Positions 16,967 through 26,692 are shown, counted from the first letter of the stretch. The stretch is DNA of 64,000 nt from Marisediminitalea aggregata (GCF_900129565.1 NZ_FQWD01000007.1:124001-188000), one strand, 5' to 3'. Notes: generated by a model from the sequence alone, not told the origin. Numbers and translations are program-made.

Positions 16967-17398
16967 CCGAGTTCCCTTTTGCTCCAGAGTTTATTCTAAT
17001 AGTTCCATGATGTTTGTAAGTGCTTTACGCGGTGTTGCTATTTACCTTGTGCAAAAAGTGACTACGGGGTAGGTAAATGACTAAATCCCGGAAAAGTTAA
17101 AAAAAAGATTGCACCTAAAAATACAATTTATCAAACTAGGGTTGTACATATTTTAACTAATTTCAGGACGCTTACATTTTGCTAAGGAAAGCAGTATCAC
17201 TTCCTTTGCTTTATATTTTCTCACTGAAAACAGACATAACGTTAACGCAGGTTGCACTAATTCGCCATATGCGGAGCAATAAAATACAAAGCACAACCAC
17301 GTTAACAAAAGAAACAGAAGGGCAAAGGACCACCTCATGAGCGCAGGTGCCATTCCCCAAAAATAACTGAATATAAACAGGAAGCGGAAAAGTTTGTG
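16967..17398. other. Divergent regulatory gap before the EPS assembly operon
   Basis: The gap is AT-rich and noncoding in my view. A hydrophobic open frame on the - strand (17153-17413) overlaps the wza start and has no ribosome site. ACGTTAAC occurs at 17239-17246 and 17299-17306 in the same orientation, 60 bp apart, and could be regulator sites. I see no JUMPstart/ops element and no convincing consensus promoter. Confidence 0.4.
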
Positions 17399-18202
17399 AT
17401 GGAAGTAAAACAACGAGTAAACCGCAACACGTTTAGAAATAGCTGTTGTGCCATGTTGGCGGTGTTAAGCATAGGATTGATAACCGGCTGTTCTTCACCC
17501 TATTCCCCTGTTGCTGTAGAAGCAAACCCTCAGGTAGTTGAATCTCTGCAACGCTTTACTCGCGATTATACCCTTCAGGCGGGCGACCAGGTTGAAGTGT
17601 ATGTGTACCGCCACCCGGATTTCTCAAAGACAGTGACCATTCGTCCCGATGGATATCTGACTCTTCCCGTATTAGATGACATCAAAGCCGCCGGCCTGAC
17701 ACCAATGGAACTTGACCGGTTGGTAACAAAAGCCTTGTCAGTGCGATTAAAAGAACCAGAAGTAAGCGTTTTTGTTGAAAACGTTGTGGAGCCCATGGTT
17801 TACGTACACGGTGAAGTTCAAGTGGCGTCTGCCATTCCCATTCGCAAAGCGAAGACCGTAGCCCAGGCACTGGCGCAGGTTGGCGGAATAAAACGCGAAG
17901 CGAAAGTGGAGCAGCTCGCCGTTATTCGGTTACACAAGGACGGCCATTTACGCGCAATTACCCTTGAATTAGCGAACCACAGTCAGTCGTCTTATTTCCT
18001 CGCCATGCAAAATATTCGCTTGCTACCTGAAGACATTATATTTGTTCCTGAAAGCCACCGCTCGCAATTTGTGCGTGCAATACAAGACTTCATTAATACG
18101 CCGCTTACCGGTGTGAACCAGGTGTTAGCTCCTTATTTTCAGTTTCGCTTAATTGAAGAGTTGGACGACGTGAACGAAACCACTGAAGTGATCATAAACT
18201 GA
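17399..18202 (+). CDS. wza: Wza/OpxA-type polysaccharide export lipoprotein
   Basis: This 267-residue protein has a lipoprotein signal (lipobox ITGC, Cys about 31), a Poly_export domain (about 54-130, LQAGDQVEVYVYRHPDFSKT) and one SLBB domain (about 130-205). It is shorter than E. coli Wza and lacks its long C-terminal helix, as in OpxB/GumB-like members. It should form the periplasmic to outer-membrane outlet for the polymer. I start at ATG 17399. A GTG directly before it would add one residue. The stop overlaps the next start (TGATG), so expression is coupled to the chain-length gene. Confidence 0.86.
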   Translation: MEVKQRVNRNTFRNSCCAMLAVLSIGLITGCSSPYSPVAVEANPQVVESLQRFTRDYTLQAGDQVEVYVYRHPDFSKTVTIRPDGYLTLPVLDDIKAAGLTPMELDRLVTKALSVRLKEPEVSVFVENVVEPMVYVHGEVQVASAIPIRKAKTVAQALAQVGGIKREAKVEQLAVIRLHKDGHLRAITLELANHSQSSYFLAMQNIRLLPEDIIFVPESHRSQFVRAIQDFINTPLTGVNQVLAPYFQFRLIEELDDVNETTEVIIN

Positions 18203-19800
18203 TGTTTGAAAAAGAAGCCATTCCTCATGTCCCCGAAGCGGATAGCTTTGACGTAAAAGCTTCGCTTAACAATATCAAAAGCTCAGTAATAGGACACCTC
18301 TGGGTGGTGCTGGTGGTGTTTGTACTTACAGTATCCGCTGTCACGATGTACATCGTAACCTGGCCCCCCGTGTTTGAAGCCAGCGTAGTTATTTCTGCTG
18401 ATTCAGAAGAGGATTTAACCCGTAATGCATTCTATCAACAGTGGAATATTTTCCGTCGGGAAGCTACCGGTGACGAAGCTATACTCATGACGTCAGACCC
18501 CATACTTCGTATTGTCATTGAAGAAATGGACTTGAAATACGAAGATGTCTACCACCCTTTCATGTCTTATGTGGTGTATTTGTGGGGTGAATCCTGGCTG
18601 GGAAAAAACTATCGGGCATTAAAATACAAAATTTTCCCGCCTCCTCCCCTGCCTCCCGGCATCACTGAAGACATGCTCGAAAAATTTAAAGTACTCAAAG
18701 ACTTTCGTGAAAGCGTAATCCTGCAACCGATTGGCGAAAACAACATTGCTTTGCTAATCGTCCGGGGGCCTTCTCCCCGCGTAGCAGACATCGCCAACAA
18801 GCTTATTGAAGTGTACCTGGATGAACGTCGCAAGCGTTACGTAAATGAAGCAAGGACAGCCAGTATCGCGCTGCAAAATGAAACCGAAAAAGCTTATGCA
18901 AAACTGGTTACCGTAGAGCAGGAATTACAACAGTTTTACGCTGATAACAGTTTGTACCTGACGTTTGAAAAAGACCGCGTTGAAATGACGCAATGGCTTG
19001 ATTTGCAAGCTGAGATCAGAGATTTACAGGCACACGAAGCACAATTGCTGCGCACATTAACCGCATTGAAAAAGCAACTGGAAGAAGAAGGCCAGACGCT
19101 GATCAAAGGTCAGATTTATCAAGATGACCTGCTTGAGCTTCGGGATAAACTAACCCAACTTCAAATCTCACTGCGTATTGCACGACAAACGTTTCAGGAG
19201 AACTCTCCTGAAGTGCTTGAATATAAACGTCAGATTGAAGCCATAGAAGAAATTCTGCAGGAGAAAGGCACGCAGCTCCAGGGCCAAACAAACAAAACCC
19301 GCAATGAGTTTTACGAGACTATTCGCCTTAAAATCGGCCAAATCGAAAGTGACCTTGCCGGAGTAAGAGCCGGTATGGAAACCAAACAGGCAACCGTTAA
19401 ACGTCTGCAACCTATCATGCAGGAACTGCCTTCAAAAATGCAGAAAGCGTATCAACTGCAACGAGAACAAATGGTACTTGAAGGTCAGTACAAAGCGCTA
19501 AACGAGAAGCTGGTGCAAGCGACAGTCTCTATGACCACCGCACAAAGCGCGCCTTCGGCAATCAGAATTGTCGATCAGGCCTATGCGCCGGATAAGCCTG
19601 CCTGGCCAAACACCAAGTTAATGCTATTGGTCGCGATGTTTTTTGGCGTTGTCCTTGGGGTAATTTGTGCCCTGGGTCTGGACCTTATATTTGTGCGGGT
19701 GAACCGTTACAAGCTCTACAACCACAAACAATACCAATTGTTTGCTGTGCTAGAAAATGATGAAGCATTCGTAGACAACGTCTATCAGTTAAAAAAATAG
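18202..19800 (+). CDS. Polysaccharide co-polymerase (Wzc/GumC family), no kinase domain
   Basis: The protein is 532 residues. There is an N-terminal Wzz domain with a first membrane helix (about 31-53), a long periplasmic coiled-coil (about 210-430, rich in Glu, Gln, Leu), and a second membrane helix (about 470-492) preceded by the proline-rich APDKPAWP motif typical of chain-length determinants. A cytoplasmic tail of ~40 residues follows. The tyrosine-kinase domain of Wzc is absent. A separate kinase-like protein follows, as in CapA/CapB or Wzz plus CpsD arrangements. It would set polymer length and link polymerase to export channel. The ATG overlaps the wza stop. Confidence 0.88.
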   Translation: MFEKEAIPHVPEADSFDVKASLNNIKSSVIGHLWVVLVVFVLTVSAVTMYIVTWPPVFEASVVISADSEEDLTRNAFYQQWNIFRREATGDEAILMTSDPILRIVIEEMDLKYEDVYHPFMSYVVYLWGESWLGKNYRALKYKIFPPPPLPPGITEDMLEKFKVLKDFRESVILQPIGENNIALLIVRGPSPRVADIANKLIEVYLDERRKRYVNEARTASIALQNETEKAYAKLVTVEQELQQFYADNSLYLTFEKDRVEMTQWLDLQAEIRDLQAHEAQLLRTLTALKKQLEEEGQTLIKGQIYQDDLLELRDKLTQLQISLRIARQTFQENSPEVLEYKRQIEAIEEILQEKGTQLQGQTNKTRNEFYETIRLKIGQIESDLAGVRAGMETKQATVKRLQPIMQELPSKMQKAYQLQREQMVLEGQYKALNEKLVQATVSMTTAQSAPSAIRIVDQAYAPDKPAWPNTKLMLLVAMFFGVVLGVICALGLDLIFVRVNRYKLYNHKQYQLFAVLENDEAFVDNVYQLKK

Positions 19801-19813
19801 TAAAGGATTTAGT

Positions 19814-20500
19814 GTGGTCACCTCTCAACGGAGCAAAGGCAATTTTATAGAACGGTTTAATAGTTTCCTGGTGCATAAACTCACCGGGAAGCCTAAATAC
19901 GCTTCTGTGTCTTACCGCTACATGTGTAAGTCAATCCAACGTGAATTGAAACACGTGGATCCTGAACGGGCTAAAATGCTGGCGTTATCCAGCATGCCGA
20001 CACCCGTATTTGCAGTGAACTTAGCCTTATTCCTTGGTTTTTCCCTTGCCAGCGAATTGAACGCTAAAGTCCTGTTAATTGATTCTGTAGTCAGACAATC
20101 AGACGACACACTGTCTGACAAACTCGGTTTGAATAGCGAGAAAGGCTTTTTTCAGTTATGTACCCAGGCCGATACTGATGCGCTCTCGCTGTGCCAGAAC
20201 ACCGAAGTTGCTTCAGTCGATGTGCTGCCATCCGGGCAGTTTGAGTTTGCCAATGCGGTCATTTTGGATCATCGGTTGCTCGACCTGCAATTAGCAGCAT
20301 TGTCCAATCATTACGATTATCTGATTTTTACACAAGGCGATATCCGTGAAGATACCCGTTACATGGCCATATCTGAGCGCGTAGACCTGAATTTACTGGT
20401 GGTCGAAGAAAACCGAAGCTTCATGCACGATATCGACGAACTTCACCGGTTATTCCGTGACTCGGAGCTCGACAATCTGAAACTGGTTATGACGACCTGA
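19814..20500 (+). CDS. Tyrosine-autokinase-like (CpsD/CapB) protein with lost Walker A
   Basis: This 228-residue protein has the layout of the kinase half of Wzc (BY-kinase, MinD-like P-loop fold) and sits exactly where the kinase gene is expected. Motifs are degraded. The Walker A region reads LSSMPTPVFAVNL (about 58-70), with no GxGKS/T. Walker A' keeps VLLID (86-90) but loses the second Asp of LLIDxDxR. The usual C-terminal tyrosine cluster is missing. It may act as a non-catalytic partner of the chain-length protein. The GTG start at 19814 has AAGGA 6-7 nt upstream. The frame is intact, and base composition is like its neighbours. Confidence 0.72.
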   Translation: MVTSQRSKGNFIERFNSFLVHKLTGKPKYASVSYRYMCKSIQRELKHVDPERAKMLALSSMPTPVFAVNLALFLGFSLASELNAKVLLIDSVVRQSDDTLSDKLGLNSEKGFFQLCTQADTDALSLCQNTEVASVDVLPSGQFEFANAVILDHRLLDLQLAALSNHYDYLIFTQGDIREDTRYMAISERVDLNLLVVEENRSFMHDIDELHRLFRDSELDNLKLVMTT

Positions 20501-20508
20501 ATACCCTA

Positions 20509-22053
20509 ATGAAATCCGCGCTTTTAAAACGTCAGGCTGCTATTGTCGCGATTGTATTGTTTTTTGCGATACTGGCAGCAGCGGCGTCGATTCTGCTAAT
20601 CAATGGCGATAAGCTGGTAAAAGTCGCGGTAGTGGGGGGGATATTTTTCCCGTTAGTCCTGTATTTGTCGGGCAATCCTCGCTTGTTTTTCCTTGTTGGT
20701 TTGGTATTGGCGGCCCCGCTCGGATTGTCGATTAATTTTAAAACCCTCATTCATATTGGCGGAGCCCCTTCGTATAGTGTCGACCTGGCAGATTTCTTTC
20801 TGTTTCCGTTGGTTATTTTTCAAATCAGGGACGTCATTATAGGACACTACCGGGACTGGTCCTTCCCGTCTATCAATTACTGGTGGCTGGGTTTAATCTG
20901 TCTGGGCTTGCTCAATATTGCAATGGGACCGCTGCGACACCTTCCTGGCTTTGAAGTCATGCGGATGGTCAAGTGCATGATTTTATTTGTTGTCGTGGTC
21001 AATGAATGCAAACGTATAAAGCAAATAAACTATGTTGTTATCGCCCTCGCTGCAGGTATGTGCTTACAAGTTGCGGTGGGTGTCGCTCAGTTTTTATTAA
21101 AGCGAAGCCTTGGTTTACAAGCCTTAGGCGAAGCATCCTCTGAAGCAACAAAAGGGGCAAATTTAGGCGTATACCTTACCGAAAATGCGGTGTACCGCAT
21201 CGGCGCGTTAATGGGCCACCCTAATCTGCTTTCCGCCTATCTGGCATTGTTGTTGCCCATTTTTATTGCCCTGTTTTTTTGTCACTACAAACGCTGGGTA
21301 AAGGGTGTGTTAGCTTTAGTTATTGCGGGTGGCCTAATGGCCTTGGTATTTACACTTTCACGCTCTGGCTGGATATCTTTTGCCGCCGCCTTCCTAATGC
21401 TAATAACCTTAAGTGCATTTGACGGTCATATTCGTTCCAAGTACAGGGCGATACGTGTATTTATGATCGCAGGCACTGTGGTAGCAGGCCTGGCAGTATC
21501 TGGGCCAATCATCCAACGCATTACAAAAAGTGACGCAGGTGCCGTTGATTTCCGATTTGAATTTATGGTGGTGGCCGTCAAAATGGTCGAAGCAAAGCCG
21601 CTGTTGGGCTTCGGCCTCAATACGTTCGTCTACCACATGGCCCCATATACCAAATACCAGAATGCAGCGGGCTTGCAAAAGGTGTTTGGCGAGCATTGGC
21701 CTGCGGTCCACAACACATACTTACTTGTGTGGTCCGAACAAGGCACACTGGGGCTGGTATTTTTCATCGGCTTTCTGATTCACGTGTTCAAGATTTACCG
21801 GCAAAACCGGCGATACCGGGTCAACGAATTCACCCACGCCCTTAATCTGGGCATTATGTGCGGTTTTGTTGCCATCCTTATTGATGGCATGGCAAGTTTT
21901 TTCATACGAGTGCCTGCTCCCGGGCGGGTATTCTGGATCGTCATGGCTTTGCTGGTTGCCATTAACATATGGAACCGCCGCAACTATCGGGCTCGACTGA
22001 TAGCCGCCCAACGCGCTGCGATAAGGGAGGGGCTGGATGACAAACAAAAGTAG
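20509..22053 (+). CDS. Wzy-type polymerase / O-antigen ligase family membrane protein
   Basis: This 514-residue, very hydrophobic protein has about 12 membrane helices and a Wzy_C/O-antigen ligase domain in the second half (about 230-420), including LSRSGWISF (about 286-294) and the large periplasmic loop. Members join lipid-linked repeat units (Wzy) or ligate glycan to an acceptor (WaaL). In this operon, next to Wzx and the chain-length protein, polymerase is the better reading. No ribosome site is obvious before ATG 20509. It lies 8 nt after the previous stop, so coupling is likely. The last 17 nt overlap the flippase gene. Confidence 0.82.
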   Translation: MKSALLKRQAAIVAIVLFFAILAAAASILLINGDKLVKVAVVGGIFFPLVLYLSGNPRLFFLVGLVLAAPLGLSINFKTLIHIGGAPSYSVDLADFFLFPLVIFQIRDVIIGHYRDWSFPSINYWWLGLICLGLLNIAMGPLRHLPGFEVMRMVKCMILFVVVVNECKRIKQINYVVIALAAGMCLQVAVGVAQFLLKRSLGLQALGEASSEATKGANLGVYLTENAVYRIGALMGHPNLLSAYLALLLPIFIALFFCHYKRWVKGVLALVIAGGLMALVFTLSRSGWISFAAAFLMLITLSAFDGHIRSKYRAIRVFMIAGTVVAGLAVSGPIIQRITKSDAGAVDFRFEFMVVAVKMVEAKPLLGFGLNTFVYHMAPYTKYQNAAGLQKVFGEHWPAVHNTYLLVWSEQGTLGLVFFIGFLIHVFKIYRQNRRYRVNEFTHALNLGIMCGFVAILIDGMASFFIRVPAPGRVFWIVMALLVAINIWNRRNYRARLIAAQRAAIREGLDDKQK

Positions 22054-23359
22054 CCTACCCCTGATCGCCATTGCCAATTTCTCACTGAAAGCCGGGGGTG
22101 CCGGACTAAACCTGCTTATTCAGTTGGTGCTAGCCAGAGTGTTAAGTTCTGAAGATTTCGGTATTTATATCATCGCGTTTTCACTGTCGACATCGATTAT
22201 GGTTATCGCTTCTTTGGGTATTCCATTATCTGCAATCAAATTTATTCCGATTTATCGACACGAAAATCAATGGCCAATGATACGGGGCTTCTTTGGCGCT
22301 GGCGCCCTTACTACGCTGATTGGAGGTATACTGTTTGCCGTTATTGCATACACATGTACGTATATGCTGGTAGATAAAGCATCATCGCCTACCCTCTTTA
22401 GTGCACTCACGATTGCCATTCTTTCCATCCCTTTTTTAGCCTTATCCCAAACACTCGTTGCTTATCTGCAGTCATTGCAACACGTTATTGCTGCTGAGTT
22501 TGTTGCGAATATTATTCGCCCGGTAGTCACGCTGCTCGGTGTTGGCGCCAGTGTCATGTTCATGGCAGATATTGACGTAACATGGATCCTTTGGCTCACC
22601 CTATTTGGCATAAGTGCGAGTGTTGCCGTAGGCCTCCAACAATTTTTTCACTATGTCCCTGACTCGATCGCCAATGTAAAAAGCCAGTTTGAACTGAAAC
22701 CGTGGTTTGCCGCTGGTATATCAACCATGGTGATTATGGGAGGCGTCATTCTCAATGAGCGCATAGATGTTATGTTGGTTGGCGCCTATTCCAGTATTGA
22801 GGATGCCGGTATTTATGGCGTGTGCGCACGATTAGCTTTCTTTGTAGGGTTTGCCCTTACTGCTGTTAACGCCATATTAGGCCCCCAGCTTTCCGCTATA
22901 CTTGCGACTAAAGACATCGATAAATTTAAAAAAGTTGCCGTCATTGGCGCCGCAATGGCTGTTTTTGCTGCGGTGACTCTTTCATTGATTTTAGTGATAT
23001 TGGATACCTGGGTTTTATCGTTGTTTGGTGAACCCTTCATTGACGGAAAGCCGGTATTGCACGTGCTTTTACTGAGCCAGATAGCGGTTGCCTGTTTCGG
23101 TGCAACAGGGGCCGTGGTTGTATTGTTTGGTGGTTATCGTATCACCATTATCAGTGTGATTACTGCATTGCTTTGCAATGTGCTGCTAAACTTAATGTTG
23201 ATCCCCATCTACGGGCCTGTCGGGGCAGCGTTAGCAACACTTATTGGACAAATTTTAGGCTGTGGTATTATAACCTTGTGGTGTTTACGTCACTCAGGGA
23301 TAAACTCAACTATTTTTGGGATTGCGGTGTTATTTCGTTCACGAACACCTGCAAATTAA
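22037..23359 (+). CDS. Wzx-type lipid-linked oligosaccharide flippase
   Basis: This 440-residue protein has 12 or more predicted membrane helices, and its N-terminal region matches the polysaccharide biosynthesis/MATE-like superfamily. KAGGAGLNLLIQLVLARVLS (about 15-34) and the paired half repeats are typical. It would flip undecaprenyl-linked repeat units to the periplasm. The start at 22037 has GGGAGGGG just upstream and lies inside the polymerase gene. The C-terminal end is short and polar. Confidence 0.85.
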   Translation: MTNKSSLPLIAIANFSLKAGGAGLNLLIQLVLARVLSSEDFGIYIIAFSLSTSIMVIASLGIPLSAIKFIPIYRHENQWPMIRGFFGAGALTTLIGGILFAVIAYTCTYMLVDKASSPTLFSALTIAILSIPFLALSQTLVAYLQSLQHVIAAEFVANIIRPVVTLLGVGASVMFMADIDVTWILWLTLFGISASVAVGLQQFFHYVPDSIANVKSQFELKPWFAAGISTMVIMGGVILNERIDVMLVGAYSSIEDAGIYGVCARLAFFVGFALTAVNAILGPQLSAILATKDIDKFKKVAVIGAAMAVFAAVTLSLILVILDTWVLSLFGEPFIDGKPVLHVLLLSQIAVACFGATGAVVVLFGGYRITIISVITALLCNVLLNLMLIPIYGPVGAALATLIGQILGCGIITLWCLRHSGINSTIFGIAVLFRSRTPAN

Positions 23360-23399
23360 CGCGAAAGCACGGATTTTTAGCAAGGATTAACGAATAACC

Positions 23400-24806
23400 A
23401 TGACTCAGTTACGCAAAGGTTATCTGCACAGTTACGGCGCTTTTTTTCTCATTCTTGTGGCTTTTTTTGACGTCATGGTCATTGCCGGCAACTACCATTT
23501 CGTTCTGTTTGCTAACCAAATTGAGGTTACACAGGATTTAACGTTTATTCTGGTGTTGACCTTGATTGTTTTTTTGTCCATCGCCACCAGCCATTCGTTT
23601 TATCGCTCCTACCGAACCTCAAAATTACTCACTGAATTGGGTGAGTTATTTAGTTATTGGGTAAGTACATTTGCCATCATTGCGACACTGATTTTTGTTT
23701 TTGAAAACAAAATGCCAATGCCGTCTGACGTCCTGTTGGTATGGTTCATATCTACCCTGACATTTTTATCAATAAGCCGGGTGATATTACGAACCTTTGT
23801 ATATAAGTTAAGAGCATACGGCAGAAATTTCCGCAGGGTTGCAATCATAGGTGCGACTCCGATCGCCGAGCGGCTTCACCAATCCATTACCAGTAACGAT
23901 TGGATGGGGTTAAAGTTTTCCGGCTTCTTTGACGACCGCTGTCAAGATCGTTTCACTGAAGATTTCAAAAATAAACAGGTTGATTCAATCGATACATTGC
24001 TCAGCCGAATTGCCGAAGATGAAATAGATATTGTCTACATTACTTTGCCAATGAGTGCACAAAAGCGCATTAAAAGCACTATTGATAAGCTTTCGCTAAC
24101 CAACGTATCAATTTATTATGCCCCCGACTTTTACACTTTCGATTTACTGCGGGCACACTGGGATAATATTGAAGATCAACCCCTGATCAGCATTATCGAA
24201 ACCCCCTTCGTGGGCGACAATACCGTATTAAAGCGTCTGGAAGACGTGGTCCTGTCATTTTTAATTTTGTGTTGTATTGCCATTCCAATGCTTATTGTGG
24301 CAATTCTGATAAAACTGGATTCGTCAGGCCCGGCTATATACCGGCAGAAACGCTACGGTCTGGATGGTAAGTCGTTTACTATCTACAAGTTCAGAACCAT
24401 GCGCTCTACCCCCGATGACAAAGTGTTTAAGCAGGCCACGCAAAATGATCCTCGCGTTACCCGATTAGGTCGTTTTTTGCGAAAGTACTCCATTGATGAG
24501 CTGCCACAGTTTATTAATGTCTTACAGGGCAGAATGTCTGTTGTTGGTCCTCGCCCTCACCCACTCGCATTGGACGACGAACACCTGAATCTTATCAAAC
24601 GCTACAACCTGCGTTTTAAGGTAAAACCGGGCATTACGGGATGGGCTCAGGTAAACGGCTATCGTGGTGAGACCAAAGAATTACATATTATGGACAAACG
24701 GATTCAGTACGATCTTGAATACATCAAACGTTGGTCTGTGTTATTCGATTTAAAAATCATCTTTTTGACATTCTGGACGATCATTAAGCCCGTTAACGCT
24801 TATTAG
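23400..24806 (+). CDS. Undecaprenyl-phosphate sugar-1-phosphate transferase (WcaJ/WbaP-like)
   Basis: The protein is 468 residues: four membrane helices at the N-terminus (about 10-135), a Rossmann-like CoA-binding middle (about 145-250), one further hydrophobic segment (about 280-302) and the catalytic bacterial sugar-transferase domain. Catalytic-domain motifs are RQKRYGLDGK, KFRTMR and VVGPRPHP. It starts each repeat unit by moving a hexose-1-phosphate, probably glucose, onto undecaprenyl phosphate. It is the last gene of the + strand operon, and 60 bp separate it from the convergent - strand operon. A small hairpin CCCTGAACAGGG lies in that gap without a T tract. Confidence 0.87.
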   Translation: MTQLRKGYLHSYGAFFLILVAFFDVMVIAGNYHFVLFANQIEVTQDLTFILVLTLIVFLSIATSHSFYRSYRTSKLLTELGELFSYWVSTFAIIATLIFVFENKMPMPSDVLLVWFISTLTFLSISRVILRTFVYKLRAYGRNFRRVAIIGATPIAERLHQSITSNDWMGLKFSGFFDDRCQDRFTEDFKNKQVDSIDTLLSRIAEDEIDIVYITLPMSAQKRIKSTIDKLSLTNVSIYYAPDFYTFDLLRAHWDNIEDQPLISIIETPFVGDNTVLKRLEDVVLSFLILCCIAIPMLIVAILIKLDSSGPAIYRQKRYGLDGKSFTIYKFRTMRSTPDDKVFKQATQNDPRVTRLGRFLRKYSIDELPQFINVLQGRMSVVGPRPHPLALDDEHLNLIKRYNLRFKVKPGITGWAQVNGYRGETKELHIMDKRIQYDLEYIKRWSVLFDLKIIFLTFWTIIKPVNAY

Positions 24807-24866
24807 ACGCAGAATCCCTGAACAGGGTGACAAGAACGACGATGCAGGTGCGGTAGTAATCACGGC

Positions 24867-25538
24867 TTAATTTAATAAGTCTCGACTAAACACCTTGTCT
24901 GAATCAATTTTACTGGGTTTAGAGCGAAACCCACGATATACCTGCTTTGGCAGAGTATCGTGGCCAATGACCGCGCCAGCATCGATAACGTTGAATTCAG
25001 CAACGCGAATATTCGGATTTATGGTCGCGTTCAGGCCAATAAAGGTGTTGTTACCTATGTGACAACGCTCGCCGATAACCGCGGAGGTTACCCAACAGTG
25101 TTTTGCGACCGTGCTATGCATGGCTATTCTGGTGCCCGTCCATACAACCACGTTATCTTCGATAGATACCCGGGGATGCAAATAACACCCTTCCATGATC
25201 ATGACATTCTCACCGACAGTTAATGGCCCTAAAACAGACGCTTTGCTGCTTATGAAGCTGGTCAGGCGATAACCGTCTTGTTTAACCTGGTTAAACTTTT
25301 GTTCTCGAAGGCGATTGCATTGCGCAATACCAATTGCAATAAACAAAGACACATCCTGCATATCGAAATTGCTTTGCAGCGCTTCATAGGCAATAACAGG
25401 TAACCCTAAAAACACTGTATTGTCTAAATATGCTCTATCAACGGCGAATGCCAATACTTCATAATTAGGCTCAGAGCAGAATTGGTAATACGCCAGCTCT
25501 GCAAATTGCTTGTTGCCAACAATTATGATTTTTTCCAT
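24867..25538 (-). CDS. NeuD/PglD-family acyltransferase
   Basis: The protein is 223 residues: an N-terminal Rossmann-like part (MEKIIIVGNKQFAELAYYQF) and a left-handed beta-helix of hexapeptide repeats (about 95-205; for example GENVMIMEGCYLHPRVSIED). This family acetylates amino sugars or hydroxyls of sugars using acetyl-CoA. It is the last gene of the - strand sugar operon, 2 nt after the aminotransferase gene, so the two probably make or decorate the same residue. The specific sugar cannot be read from the sequence. Confidence 0.78.
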   Translation of the reverse strand: MEKIIIVGNKQFAELAYYQFCSEPNYEVLAFAVDRAYLDNTVFLGLPVIAYEALQSNFDMQDVSLFIAIGIAQCNRLREQKFNQVKQDGYRLTSFISSKASVLGPLTVGENVMIMEGCYLHPRVSIEDNVVVWTGTRIAMHSTVAKHCWVTSAVIGERCHIGNNTFIGLNATINPNIRVAEFNVIDAGAVIGHDTLPKQVYRGFRSKPSKIDSDKVFSRDLLN

Positions 25539-25540
25539 AG

Positions 25541-26659
25541 TCAGCCCACTTTTGCTTGCGTAAGAAGCAATGACAATACTGATTCGATTGTGCTCGCTTC
25601 TGTATTCATTTTCGGCAAAAAGCGGATATTTTCTCCAAACTTAGACACCAGATAATTGTGTGAAATGAGTGTATCGAAAAAGTGGTTGGCCTGAGCTTCA
25701 CTCCGACATGCCAGTACCCACAGTAAGCCTTTCCCACGTAATTCACAGCCATACTGTTCAAACCTTTTCTGAAATCCGACAAAGGTCTGTTCTACACGAC
25801 TGATCTCGCTTGGTTGAATACGCTCAGTGATTGCTTCCAGCGTGGCGAGAATTGCTGCACAGGCAACCGGATTGTCCGAAAAGGTACTGCCTTTTAATGC
25901 GCGTTGATGATGAAATTGCGCAATGTTAGACGCTACACAACTGGCCGGCACACCATTGCCAATCGACTTAGCAAATATAAGAATATCAGGAAACTGGGAT
26001 AATTCGCTCGCCATAAACAAGGGGCCTGTGCGATAAAGCCCTGTAAGCGTTTCATCAAAAATGGACACCACGCCATGTTGCTTGCACAACGCGACAAGCT
26101 GTTCACGAAAAGTCAGACTGGCAATAGCGCCATCACAGGAGCCCCTGAGCGGCTCCAGATAACAACCCGCAAAATCACCACTTTTGAGGCAATCTGCCAG
26201 CATGATAAGCACGTCCTCTTCGGTTTCTTCAGTTGGAAATGGCAGTAGTACATTTTGCCCACATTTCACAGGGGCATTTTGCCAACTTAAGCTGGAGGTA
26301 AAAACCGACTTACCATGCATGGTATTTTCAAAAGCAATGAAACGCTGCTTACCTGAAACAACAGCGGCCAGTTTACCCGCGTATTCATTCGACTCCATCC
26401 CAGTCGAACCAATCACATCCAGCCCATGGGAGTCTGGTAGTAATTGATTAATTAACTCGAAGCATCGGCGTCGTATTTCTGATGGCAACCTGCCAATGGC
26501 ACCGTATTGTTGCATTTGCTGATGTACTGCTTCGACAACAGTCTTATCACAATGCCCTAAAAAAACGGTACCAAATCCCGAAATTAAATCGTAAAACGCA
26601 CGTTCATCACCGTCATATAGGTAATGGCCTTGTGCTCGGGTAATTTCAGGATAGTCCAA
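25541..26659 (-). CDS. Class III PLP-dependent aminotransferase (GSA-like)
   Basis: It is a fold-type I, class III aminotransferase of ~372 residues. The PLP Lys is in FAKSIGNG (about residue 231), and the Asp contacting the ring nitrogen is in FDETLTG (about 202). The family includes glutamate-1-semialdehyde aminomutase and acetylornithine transaminase. Inside a glycan operon these enzymes probably aminate a small keto compound rather than a sugar nucleotide, for which DegT enzymes are usual. I chose TTG 26659 because AGGAG is 7 nt upstream. Starting at TTG 26674 would place that ribosome site inside the gene. It is followed at 2 nt by the NeuD-like gene. Confidence 0.75.
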   Translation of the reverse strand: MDYPEITRAQGHYLYDGDERAFYDLISGFGTVFLGHCDKTVVEAVHQQMQQYGAIGRLPSEIRRRCFELINQLLPDSHGLDVIGSTGMESNEYAGKLAAVVSGKQRFIAFENTMHGKSVFTSSLSWQNAPVKCGQNVLLPFPTEETEEDVLIMLADCLKSGDFAGCYLEPLRGSCDGAIASLTFREQLVALCKQHGVVSIFDETLTGLYRTGPLFMASELSQFPDILIFAKSIGNGVPASCVASNIAQFHHQRALKGSTFSDNPVACAAILATLEAITERIQPSEISRVEQTFVGFQKRFEQYGCELRGKGLLWVLACRSEAQANHFFDTLISHNYLVSKFGENIRFLPKMNTEASTIESVLSLLLTQAKVG

Positions 26660-26692
26660 ACGGTTTCTCCTCAACAGGATAAAGTTATACCA

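Noticed and set aside
16967..17398. JUMPstart/ops element for the EPS operon
   Set aside because: I searched both upstream gaps for GGCGGTAGC-like sequence and found only partial resemblance.
17153..17413. Hydrophobic 86-residue open frame on the - strand before wza
   Set aside because: It overlaps the wza start, has no ribosome site and its sequence looks like AT-rich noncoding DNA read in frame.
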